Both the position numbers and the translations under genes were made by a program. The notes under the pieces are model-generated. The model saw only the letters and a list, made by a program, of their open reading frames with translations, searched no databases and was not told the origin of the DNA. From Rostrohypoxylon terebratum (taxonomy: Eukaryota; Ascomycota; Sordariomycetes; Xylariales; Hypoxylaceae), in the NCBI GenBank assembly GCA_022497145.1, contig MU385884.1, positions 124,001 through 188,000 on the forward strand: a DNA stretch of 64,000 nucleotides. Reading direction: 5' to 3'. Positions 11,830 through 22,071 of this stretch are shown here, in pieces (positions within the stretch are counted from its first letter, which is position 1; the number at the start of each line of letters is the position of its first letter).

Positions 11830-14800
11830 ATGAAGTCCATCACCATCCTAGTTCCTTTATGTCTCGCAGTGGATGCGGTGACCTCTCTCCCACTCGGTGC
11901 CGTCTTCGGTATTTTCATGATTCTGTTCTTACAGATGATTCGAAATGGCGTTCTAGCCGACGGCCATCGAGCTGGGAGAAACATCGCATCACTGGGGATT
12001 AATGCCGCGCTTTCGGTCGTCATCGATACGTACACTGAGTCAACCATGGCCAAAGAGGTGTACGGTGTCTCCCTAATCGGAGCATGCCGTCGCTTCTGCG
12101 GCCTGGAACTCCCTGCGTTATATGTAGTTGCGACTGTCAAGCTTCTACATGCTTATCTCGACGATGACTCGCGAGGTATCTGGATGACGCTCTTCTCCTT
12201 TCTCGCCGCCATTGCCATCTCCGATTCCACGTTCATCGCAATCCGCCGAAAAGCCAACACGATGGTCAACCAAGCACTCCTGTGAGTATCATCTCTCTCT
12301 CTATCCCCCATTTAAATCATCTCGTTTCAAAATATGCAACTTGCCGAAATGCATGAATTGCTGACTTTTTCTGATACAGAAGCTTGGTACCTCAAGCCCC
12401 TGCCGCCCGCGGTGACGCAGCCGAGGAAGTTCAAATGCCAATTATGGTCGATGCCATGACCCAGACTTCCCAGGCTGACCACCGACCCGTCGATGCCGGT
12501 ATCCAGGCCGGCTCCGGGAAGGTTGACGAGCCGTCACCAGTGGTCTCCCTTGAGGTGGTGCAGAATATGATAGAAGCCGCCATCAAGAAGACGATCTCAA
12601 AGGAAATCAAGAAGGTTGAGGAGCGAATTTCGGAGAAGATCGAGGCGATCGAGAAAATGATCGCAAAGGAGACCTACAAGGTGGAAACGATCACCGAAAA
12701 GGTCGTCAAGAAGATGGTTAAGGCAGAGAATGCCACGGAAAAGGCCATCACCAATACGATTGAAAACACCATCGAACGCAAAATGACCAATTCGATCAAA
12801 AACATGGAGAGAGCCATGGAAGAGAAGTTCGCAAGGCTGAACAATGAGCGAACCCTTCATACCCCACCCATGACCCCATCTCTCTCCGAGACAGAAAACG
12901 GCAAAACAGAATGTATTGCTGAAGTAGTTTCGCCCGAGCACGCGGCTGTAGAGCCGAAAACTCCACCCATTCTCTCGCTTGTGGATGATGTTGTCGTGCC
13001 CCAAACCGAGAGTCCAGTTCCGGTTGACCAACAGGCTACGCAGCTCCCACCATACAATTCAGCTGAGATAAATCAAATCGAGACAGGAGACCAGTCCAGT
13101 GCAAATCTTGGTCGACTTTCCTTAGAGGCGAATACAGCCGGGATGGAGCCGAATGTTACGGACCTCATATCTTTAGATACTCAGACCGGAACGGTGCCTG
13201 GATCTGGGTCTGAGCCAGATCCTAAAACAAGTAATGGCTTACTACTAGAGACGGCCGCATCGGAGATAGATCAAATGGCAATGCATCCGGAATACTTCAA
13301 CATGTACGGATCTCAGATGGAGATAGCCACGACAAATCCAACATCATCCCAAATGAATACATTCCAACAAGACCCTATGGCAATGGGCATCGCGCCCCCC
13401 GAGACTGACATGCCTGTAATGGGCCAAACCATGACGGACCTCACGTCTTCTGAGATGCAGCCATCTCAGATGAACTTGACTGTGCCTTATGATATGTCCG
13501 TGTCAGAGATCGAACCGAACGGGTCTTATTTCCAGCCGGCTGAGATGACAGCACCTGAGACAGGGCCTACCGGAATTTATACACACCCTGTCATGGACAC
13601 TCCGGTTCCCCAAAATATTCGTAATCTTTTTCAAGAGGTTATAAACGACGAGACCCTTTCCTACTCTCATTACGCTCAACAGGAGGGCATGGACATGGGA
13701 ACTCCTATTGAACACGCTCAGTACCCTCAACAAGAAGTGGCAAATGCGTCTAATCCTATTGAGCATCCACTATCAGAGGTTATAGACGCGGAGTGTCTCC
13801 CTCAGCACCCCCAATTAGAGGTGAAAAACGAGGAAGCCTTTCAATATCATCAACAAGAGTTCACAGGCATAGGAACTCTTACTGAAGGCCCTCAGCACCC
13901 CCAACACTCCCAGCAAGAAGTGGTGAACGTGGAGACTTTTATTGAACATCCTCAAGAGATTGCGGACCAACAAGCTACCCAACACCATCTCCAACTCTCC
14001 CACCAAGAGTCTGTAAACAATGAACTCCCTGTTCAAACCTCTCAACGCCCCCCACAGGTCATGGACATAGGAACAGACGCGGGAGCCCCTATTAAAGATC
14101 CTGGTCAACATGGCATGGATGAGAAATCCATTCTCCAACACCCTCAACATTCCCAGCAAGAGGCTAAGGAAGTGGAAGCTCCTCGACAGCCTGAGGCAGA
14201 GGTTACGGACGCCCCAGTTTTTGCAACTGATCAGGACAGGTGGAATTATGAAGGTGCAATTGCAATGATGCAATACATGAATGATCATAATTTGTTCCCT
14301 GACCAGGGAGATCAGGGTACATCTGCAGGCACGGGGTATGCTGCTGAGCAAGGCCAATCGGCCGAAGATGTAGAGATGGAAAATAGCCATCGTGCCGAGC
14401 TTACGACCCCAGGCCCGTCTCTCCAAGATAACGGACAGGGACTAGTTGGTTACTCCTTGCCCGAGCATCACCACTCAAACCCACAGGCTGGTGTACCTCT
14501 GGGAGTAGAGCCAGGCTCATTGGACCAAGAAGCTCACCAAATGCAAGTGGAACATAACCCACCAGCTCAGACAGCTACCGATATGATGATAGATCCCGGT
14601 CCATCGGTCCAGCAAACAGAACAGACAAAGCGGAATACCCAGTCCGATTTTCATGCCAATCGAAGCAATGATGAGATGCAGGCCTACGAGCAGAAACAAC
14701 AAAAAAAGGGAAAACAACGAGAAAGCAAAGGATTACAGCGGATGCTATCTTGTGAAGAGAAAAGGCGAGTTGAAAATGAGAAGCTGGCTCGCGATAAGCA

Positions 14801-15455
14801 ACGGCGAGTCGAGGTTGACACGAGAGCCAGCCAACGGGAATTTTCAAGCATGGAGCAGATACTGGCCCGCGAACGAGAACGTGAAGTCGCAAGGTCGAGA
14901 AGATATGAACCTCCTCGTCAGGCACCGCCGAGGTTCAACGCCGATGAGGCCGCCCCTCCTCCCTTGAAAGATCTACCCAAGGGATATATCGTGAGCACAA
15001 AATCCGAGAAGGAGAAAGCTGCAGAGTTGAAGAAGGCTCTCGTCCGCCGTGCCCCGACACCACCTCCTAGTACGACGGAGAGATCGCAAAGTCAAATGGG
15101 ATTCGGTGGAGAACAGCTGGCCAAAGACCGTGCCATGCTCAAGAAGAAGAAAGACCGGGAACTGTTTTTTGTCGACAGCGAAGGCTACCACCATAAGACA
15201 CAGTCCGAGTTTCTGTGGGGCGACCCGGAGGAGACGCGCGTCCAACAATTAATGAAGGTTATCAACCGAACCCACCGTCGTAGGACCGTGCTTCGAAACT
15301 GGGCGCGCATAATTCCCCTAGCCGTAAAGTGGCACAAGAACGAAGTCCAAAGGGAGGTATGGGCCGAGTGGCGAGGCAGGATTGCTTACGCACGCTGGAG
15401 ACGACGCCACGGACTACCGCCCGAAGAGAAGGGTGATACGGAAATGGAGGACTAG
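11830..15455 (+). CDS. unrecognised 1175-residue protein: N-terminal membrane segments, coiled coil, Met- and Gln/His-rich repeats, basic C-terminus
   Basis: I do not recognise a family. Two exons, 11830-12281 and 12380-15455, flank a 98-bp intron (GTGAGT...ATACAG) and join in phase to 1175 residues. Residues 1-150 hold three or four hydrophobic stretches, possibly a membrane anchor, with the first resembling a signal anchor. A K/E/I-rich segment at about 200-300 (nt 12540-12840) looks like a long coiled coil. Met-rich segments with S(E/Q)M repeats follow (nt 13260-13570), then degenerate repeats around QHPQ(H)SQQEV (nt 13600-14200). A charged helical region and a conserved-looking basic C-terminus with several Trp (RNWARI, KWHKNEV, EVWAEWRGRI, ARWRRRHG; nt 15240-15440) end the protein. 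The ATG at 11830 is the first in frame after a pyrimidine-rich leader. Most of the middle is probably disordered. Confidence 0.75.
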
Positions 15456-16916
15456 ATTAAATTTCCTCATTCGACTGTACATCTCGTACCTCCAATAGTC
15501 GAACTTTCGCCGGTTCGGCGCCGGCCTGCTTCGCCGTAGGTCGGTTTTCACCGGAGGTACCCCAACGCGTGGTATCGCGTTGGCGTGGTATCATGAAACA
15601 TCATTTTCGTTTCGTGGCATGGGTATTCTGTTGTTTAGGAAAGTAGGTAGAGTTCTTCCGGCTCTGGTTTTTGTCTCATCAACTCCTTTTTTCTCCTCCC
15701 CTTCTTTTACGTGGCCACTCGTTGCAACGCAATCTTGGAAGTTGTTATCTAGAACACGTCGCAGGCTGGCTGCGAGGCCAGACTTGTGGATTTAGAGCAT
15801 ATAGTAGTTAGGCTCTACCTATCCAGTTTGTTCTAGGGGGCAGCTTGTCTTAAGTCGCACGATCTACCCTTATTAACTCCTCCATCTTCCGATAAACAGA
15901 CTCGAGTAGTAAGAGTGCGGTCATCCTTACCTCCGATTACGCCTCGTCGAGTTTCTCTCTGTCTAGTCAGGATCCCCATTCCGACGGCAAAAGGAGAAGA
16001 CGATTCTTCTTAAAGCGCTGTTCTAGTCGATGGCAGGATCACAACATGCATATTCCACCTAACATACTTTCTCCTCTCAACATCATCCTTCTCCTTCCTC
16101 ATGGGAGATCTGTAAGAGACAAATAATGGCCATACCAACGACTATAAAAACGTTGACGATAGGGTGGAAGTTATGGTTATTCTTTCCGGGAGTCAATACC
16201 GAGAAAAGCTCCTGGACGGGAGCTATTAACTGCTGGCACGGGCTTTTCATTACCTGTCCAAAGAGTTAGTTACTATGAAATCAATAATCTTCAAAGTAAT
16301 AACAAGTCTCTGGAAAGTATTAGAGATAAAACTTAATAACGCAATAAGTCCGGTGTTGACTTAAAAGACCCAAACAAAAATCATTGTGACCATAAGAGGG
16401 TTGTAAGAAAGAGATCCTATTTGATATCGTCATCATGTCCTCAGACTTGGACCCAAGGACGAAGCCGTCAAAAACCAAGCACGGTACCACCCAAAACGAA
16501 CATACAATCAACGGTTAAGGCGCTCGTCTATTCGACATACCAACCGCAAATTCCTAGAGCCTACATAAAGAGGGGATATTACCTAAGGTCAAACGTGCAA
16601 TGCTAAACAATTGCGAGTTATCGGCCAGGCCACAATTGTGCGAGGAGGGAATGGAGAACAACGAGGAAATCGGAACAGCCCTAAGATTGATGAAAGAGCC
16701 AAAGGGCCAAAGAGCCAAAGGGAAAGAGGAATGAGAGAGGCTCAACATGTAACTTAGCACTACGCGAAGCATAAAGGGGCGACGCGTGAGATATGAGATG
16801 GAATTGAGATCCGTTCATATCGCTTGTAAGTGATGCTTTTTTGATGAATTATGTGACTAGTTTTGTGAATGTTGTTTATGATTTGTAGGTTGACGTCATC
16901 TCTAAGATAATACCTG

Positions 16917-16943
16917 GGGATGACCGTTAGATCTGGTCATCCC
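16917..16943. repeat. perfect inverted repeat, 9-bp stem and 9-nt loop
   Basis: GGGATGACC and its exact complement GGTCATCCC flank a 9-base loop that contains the AGATCT palindrome. It lies directly upstream of the possible LTR and is not next to any recognised gene end. Confidence 0.7.
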
Positions 16944-16953
16944 GCCAAATCAC

Positions 16954-17713
16954 TGTCACACCATGTAATAGGCCCCCTATATCCGCTATAATAACAGCGG
17001 ACTTGGGGGTTTCAGGCGCTGAAGCTTATAGCCCCCTGAGGGATGTTAGGAGGGGTCGTAATAGCCTGGTTACTTTTGAACCAATAAAAATGTACAATAC
17101 AATAATACTCAACAAAGACTCAGCAACAACTCAGCAACAGCTCAGGAGATAGCCAAGTAACTTTACCTACTTACAAGTCAGTTCATACATATGTGTATAA
17201 TCAAATTCAGTTCACATAAAGTCACTTCAATAAGGATAGTACTATGATATAAGTTACATTTATATGCAGCTGTATGATTCAAGTCCATGGCTGTCTACAC
17301 AAAATGTATAGCCGTCGCTAAGCTACCGCTACGCAGTTGCTAAACCGCTGTCGAGCTGTCGCTGGACCGTGTCCTAGGTACGCTAAACAACGCCAAGTCT
17401 TAATTTATAGGGAGGGGGGGGGCTAGTGCCACTCAACACGCTATTTTTCTTCAACGATACTGGATGTAATGGCTAGCTACCTAAGGTACTAGTTAAGTAT
17501 TGCGCCTCTACCGCGAGAATGATTGCGAATATGTGAGTAAATTCGTATCGAATGAATATTCTGTCCCTTTACACGCTTCTTCAGTTGTTTTTACATGGCT
17601 AACCTAGGTAATGTCTTTTTATTAATAGGTATGAATGGCAACATGGGCACTTGTTCAGCATGAGAAGTCATAACATTCATATAATATGAGAGATCACCCC
17701 CTATCCCGTCTCA
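16954..17713. mobile_element. possible degenerate solo LTR
   Basis: A 760-bp stretch begins TGTCACACC and ends with CA, and it is bounded by the direct repeat AATCAC (16948-16953 and 17714-17719). Direct flanking repeats and TG...CA ends are the marks of a solo LTR. However, the two ends are not good inverted repeats, no second copy or internal coding region is in the window, and the boundary repeat was found by searching for it. Confidence 0.25.
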
Positions 17714-18011
17714 AATCACAGCAAACATTTTAAAGAATTTTCATGGTTGTCATGATGATATCATTGTATCCATCTACATCTACAACACCATACTCCGGAT
17801 TCAAAATCAGTTTCGCATAAAATGTATAACTGGAAGCAAGGCCGAACCGGTGCGCCGTTGCAAGAATCTCAGGTAAGGTATATATGTATGTATGTGTAAG
17901 TAAGTCTTATCATCAACACCGATCTCCCAACGACGAGGGGAATCCGTACAGCACGCGGTCCCTCAACCCCGTATCCTTACTCCCTCATCACCCACCGGTC
18001 ACCACCCAAGG

Positions 18012-18542
18012 CTAATGCCCATGGTGCCCATGACCATGACCATGTCCATGTCCATGACCGTGTCCGTGCCCATGACCGTGTCCGTGCCCGTGTCCATGCC
18101 CATGCCCATGCCCGTGGTCCATCTTATTCTCGATCATGTTGGCGGCCACGGCACCGACCGCGGTGCCGAGCACGGTGCCCATTTTCCCCTTCCCGAGCTT
18201 GTTTCCGATGAATCCGCCGGCGCCGCCACCGATGATCGTAGCCCCGAGCCCGCGCTCCCCGTCGGGGCCCTCCTGGCCCGGCACCGGCGCGCCGTTCCCG
18301 TCGCGGTCGTCCGGCCCGTAGCCCGGCGCGCCCGGCTGCTGGGCGTAGTTGGGTTGGGGCGGGTACGGCGATTGCGAGGGGGGTCCGCCGGCGTATTGGG
18401 GTTGTTGGGGGTAGGGCTGTTGCTGCGAGGGCGGCTGCGCGTATTGAGGCTGTTGGGGGTAAGGAGACGAGCCTTGGTTTGCTTGCGGCGGCGGTGGCGC
18501 GTAGCCGGCTCCGCTGTTGTTGTAATAGTCTGCGGCCGACAT
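18012..18542 (-). CDS. glycine-zipper (2TM-type) protein with Pro/Gln/Tyr-rich N-terminus and His-Gly tail
   Basis: Single exon, 176 residues. Residues 1-75 are rich in P, Q, Y and G (repeated YPQQPQYA-like units). An acidic linker follows (DDRDGNGAPVPGQEGPDGE). Residues about 98-140 form a glycine-zipper 2TM-like segment (GATIIGGGAGGFIGNKLGKGK then GTVLGTAVGAVAANMIENK). The last 34 residues (143-176) are an almost perfect HG repeat ending HHGH. Gly-zipper segments insert into or associate with membranes. Poly-His/Gly tails bind Ni2+, Cu2+ or Zn2+, so a metal-binding or metal-stress role is possible but not shown. The start ATG at 18542 is the only one in the frame before the zipper. The locus is GC-rich compared with its flanks. 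Confidence 0.8.
   Translation of the reverse strand: MSAADYYNNSGAGYAPPPPQANQGSSPYPQQPQYAQPPSQQQPYPQQPQYAGGPPSQSPYPPQPNYAQQPGAPGYGPDDRDGNGAPVPGQEGPDGERGLGATIIGGGAGGFIGNKLGKGKMGTVLGTAVGAVAANMIENKMDHGHGHGHGHGHGHGHGHGHGHGHGHGHGHGHHGH
18015..18116. repeat. in-frame hexanucleotide repeat coding the His-Gly tail
   Basis: This is an array of six-base units, CATG(A/T/C)CC-like on the plus strand, reading HG on the minus strand. Third bases vary between units (CATGCC, CATGAC, CATGTC, CGTGTC). The repeat is therefore old or under protein-level selection, not a fresh pure microsatellite. Confidence 0.85.
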
Positions 18543-20497
18543 CGCGGTGCTGATCTGAGAATGTGGAAAGTGGAAAGGTGGAAATGTAGGAGGTTGGAGG
18601 GATCGTCGCCCGAGGACGAAGAGGGACGAGCTAGTTTTGTTCTACGGCAATGGATAAAGATATTCGTATTCGTAGGTTCTCTAGTGCAATGCCTGAGAGA
18701 AGTCTTTAGGTAGTCGAGTTGTTGTCGTTGTTGCTGTTGCTGTTGGATACAAGGAAGATGAAGAGGAAGAAATCACGACAACAGATCTCTGAGATGAAAG
18801 CTTAAATATGAACGAACCATCGGCCCAGATGGGCTCATTTCCATCATTTCCATGGATGACATGCAATAGTATCTACCTATGGTCCTATGGTACCTACGAT
18901 GGGCAATAGTCAACCAGTCACAAGCCACAGAGCGCTTACGCATGTCTCGTAGCCCGCATCCATGGATAGGTATCTTCGCACGTCCTCGTCCACGCGAAGG
19001 TGCGTCGTTAGCGTAGAAGGCGGGGAGGCGCAGTACATTTTGCCTCGCTGCTGATTACTACGCGGTACCGAGTCGGTACCGAGTTGGCTGGTAGGTACGC
19101 GAACTAGAGATATGCGTCGAGAAGTCGTCGGCGGTGTGCTCGAATCTATTGGCTGACAGCACAACAAGCTGCCAGACAGCCAGACTACATACGTCGATGA
19201 AAACTTGGCGCTGCTGCGGCGCTGCTGCGGCGTTCTGCGACTTGCAGAAGAGGAAAAGATGGAAAAGATGCCTTGGCTGCTTGGCTGCTTGGCTGCTTGG
19301 CAAACTTTCCAAAAGCGATGATCAACAGGGTCGAACTAACAGGGTCGAACTCGGCTTCGCGGCAAGGAAAAATGAAAAATGAAAAGATGAAAATGATGAA
19401 AATGAAGCAGAAACGATCTTGAGCTGTGGCGGAGCCTTTATGCGGTGAATAGGTATTATTAGGTACCGAGTATGCCAAGATGCCAAGTACTTTAGTAAAC
19501 AGGTAGCGGCTTCAATGTTAGAATATTACCTAGTAGAATATTGAAGTTAAACCTACCTACCTAGATGTAGTAGCCTATCTACAATGTACATATGTACACG
19601 TGTAGATCCTTGTGAAAAAAGGTACTAGGTACCTAAGGTAGGTACGTAAGCTTTGCGCCTTGTCGGGTAATCGACCTGCGAGATCTACTGAGTAATACGT
19701 CTACCCTTGAGGCGCTGAGGCTTGGCACCTTTGTCGGAGCTCCCGACTACCGGCCTGTAATCACATATTAAGGCGAGGTTATATACCGTACGTAGCAGCG
19801 GACCCGCGACAGGAACATCCATATGTGGGGATATGTATCAATATCGATTTGTACATAATAGTAGCGGTGTCATGGCCGTTTTGTTCGCTCATAGCTGCAT
19901 CCCAGTTACAACAACGTTCGGCATGCAAGCATCATCCTAGAATAATACTATCCGAGTCAGTCTATGACATGTGTATCACAACTCGAATGTACTTACTTCC
20001 CTTAGGCATATAATATACATAATATACCTAGTACCCACTAGTAGTTCGATCCCCAATATCATAACACTCAAGAACTCAAAAACTCAAGCACGTGAACAGT
20101 AAATCCTGGTATAGATGGGAGTTGGAAAAAAATGGCAGATGGTATAACATATGCATTCGATTGTTTCCGCAACAAACCTCTTCGGAAGAGGAACGCTTAG
20201 ATAAAACAACACCCTTAGCTTGAACATATACATTCCGACAGACCCCTCCCCCGTCATGCTCATAAATCTCCCCAAAAAATGCAGCCGATTGCTCCTTTAG
20301 TCCCAATGTGATCTCATGAAAAGCTCCGGTATCTTGATGCATCATGATTGTGAATGCGAAATTTAACAGCCAGAACCAGAATTAGATTCGTCTTAGGACG
20401 GTAGGACCTGGGAAACGATATATATATACGCGAGACAGGTGGTAAAATGTCAAACTTTTGACCCCATGAACAGCGTCTAGAAAAAAAAAATGCTGCA
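18543..20497. other. 1.95-kb spacer with short tandem repeats
   Basis: No gene is seen. It contains an 8-base repeat of TTGGCTGC near 19267-19300, a duplicated 15-base word around CAGGGTCGAACT near 19325-19350 and dense TACCTAGGTA-type words at 19480-19650. The open frames on the two strands overlap each other and are low complexity. Confidence 0.5.
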
Positions 20498-22071
20498 TCA
20501 GACTCCGACAGGAGGGCCGTTGGTTCTACGACTTGACGGGAGGTGAATCTCTCCTTCCGAATCCGAGCTATCGTCTGCCGCCGCGCGGTCGAGCATCCGT
20601 TCTATTTCATCACCACGTAACGCCGTCCTCGGCCTCGACGGTCCGCTTAGGCCAGCAGGAATAGAGAGGGATGGCCTCGGAGCTGATCCGTTTGTTCGGC
20701 GACGGGGCGTACCCCTGCTATACGGAGATCCGTGCGGGTCATCGATATCCATCCCACCATAATTCCCTGGCGATTTTTCGAACCCCACCCGCTTAACCTG
20801 GGGCGCGTGGTGTGCTTGCGGTCGCGCCGTGGGCAAACTTTTCCGTCCTTGGCCGCCAGCCTCAGCTCCCGATCCTAATTTCGAGGTCGGAAGTGCCGTT
20901 CGTCCGCTAGTCCGACCTTGCGATGGTTGCAACGGCTGCGTCGAAGGGAGCGACGAAGGGAATGCATGTTTAACGTTAGCAGAGTTTCCAGGGCTACTCA
21001 TGAACATCAGTGTCTCCAGTGCTTCCTGCTCTCGTACGTTCTGGTGTGGGGAAAAGAGTATGGGATCTACATTAGGCGTCCTGATCGCCGTCTGGCCTGG
21101 CGTGGTTTGGAGTGGACTCGGCTGAGCTGGAGTGTGAGGGGAGGCGTGATGCGATAGGTAAGCCGGTGCAAATCTCGCATTGGAACTGCGTCGTGGATGA
21201 ACTTGGCCGGGTTGACGTGGCTGTATAGGGGCAGGCGGGGCTAACCCTGGTACTTGGGAGATGGGTGATGTCGAAGTGGACCCCTTCATACTGCCTTCTT
21301 TCCAGAATGATTCGTAAGTGCGGCCTTGGGAAGGATGTTGGAAGGTAGGGCTCGTGACATTGCTTGAAGCTCTCTGTCGCGTAGGAGCGATGGGAATTCG
21401 TGGGCTTGCAGACGCGCCGTGTCTCCCATGTAACGTCGAAGTGCTAGAAGTGGGAGAAGCGGCCTGCGACGCGAGCGATTCGACCTCGTCGATGGAATGC
21501 CCTTGCCAACCATTGTTAACCTTGACCATAGCATAAGATAACTTTGTTCTTAGTTCAGCAGACAGCTAATACTATATTAGCAAATAGATCACGACGGGAC
21601 GTAAGCCGTTGACTGATTTACCTCTCCAATACGACTACCGGCGGTAGACGCCACGCTCACAGTGCTAGTGTTTCTGGAATGGCCGACACGAACGGGCGAC
21701 ACACTTGAGCTATTTCTAGTGTGTTTCACGACACCGTCGGCCATTCTCTTCTTGGATTGACCATTTATTGGCGTCCCGTCTACTTCACCAATCTTCTGCT
21801 GTGCTGCAGCAAGTTGTGACAACTGCAATAACTGCTGCGATTGGGATTCCTGACTTGATACATTTCCATTTTGAATCCCGTTACTACCTTCGCTGTCGCT
21901 CTCGGGCGGGGTGAAGATGCGATCGGTGGTATTAGATACGGTGGTGTCTTGCGAATTGTTGCCGGAATAGTTGATCATCGGCTGGGTCTCGCTACCGGTA
22001 CCGGTTTGACCTTGAAGGTGCGGATGGTGACCTGGCCCCGTCGAGATACTCGAGCTGGTGACCTGTGACAT
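20498..22071 (-). CDS. Nrm1/Whi5-family G1/S transcriptional repressor
   Basis: Two exons, 22071-21622 and 21565-20498, with a 56-bp intron joined in phase 0 give 505 residues. Reading across the splice gives IGE then LSAELRTKLSYAMVKVNNGW, which is the GTB (G1/S transcription factor binding) motif of the Whi5/Nrm1 domain (Pfam PF08528). This motif docks the repressor on SBF/MBF. The rest is mostly disordered and rich in S, T, P and Q, with many S/T-P sites suited to CDK control. An acidic segment (DDSSDSEGE) lies near the C-terminus. The role, inferred from the family, is to hold down G1/S genes until the protein is phosphorylated (Whi5-like) or to close the G1/S wave by feedback (Nrm1-like); the sequence does not decide which. 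The splice site falls just before the motif, so reading either exon alone would hide it. Confidence 0.85.

Larger units (their letters stand above)
15456..18011. other. 2.5-kb spacer; possible solo LTR and inverted repeats
   Basis: No gene is seen. The right half holds a possible LTR remnant (separate entry), a 9-bp-stem inverted repeat at 16917-16943 and a G-rich run near 17411. Near 15562 there is a perfect 8-bp inverted repeat around CCAACGCG that could fold in the 3' region of the upstream gene. Confidence 0.5.

Noticed and set aside
13815..14426. 203-codon minus-strand frame rich in Leu and His
   Set aside because: Antisense to the repeat region of the 11830 gene; its composition is just the complement of the Gln/Glu/His repeats.
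18015..18713. 232-codon plus-strand frame opposite the His-Gly protein
   Set aside because: It starts as a low-complexity MPM/VPM repeat made by the complementary hexamer and continues as Arg/Leu-rich noise from GC-rich sequence.
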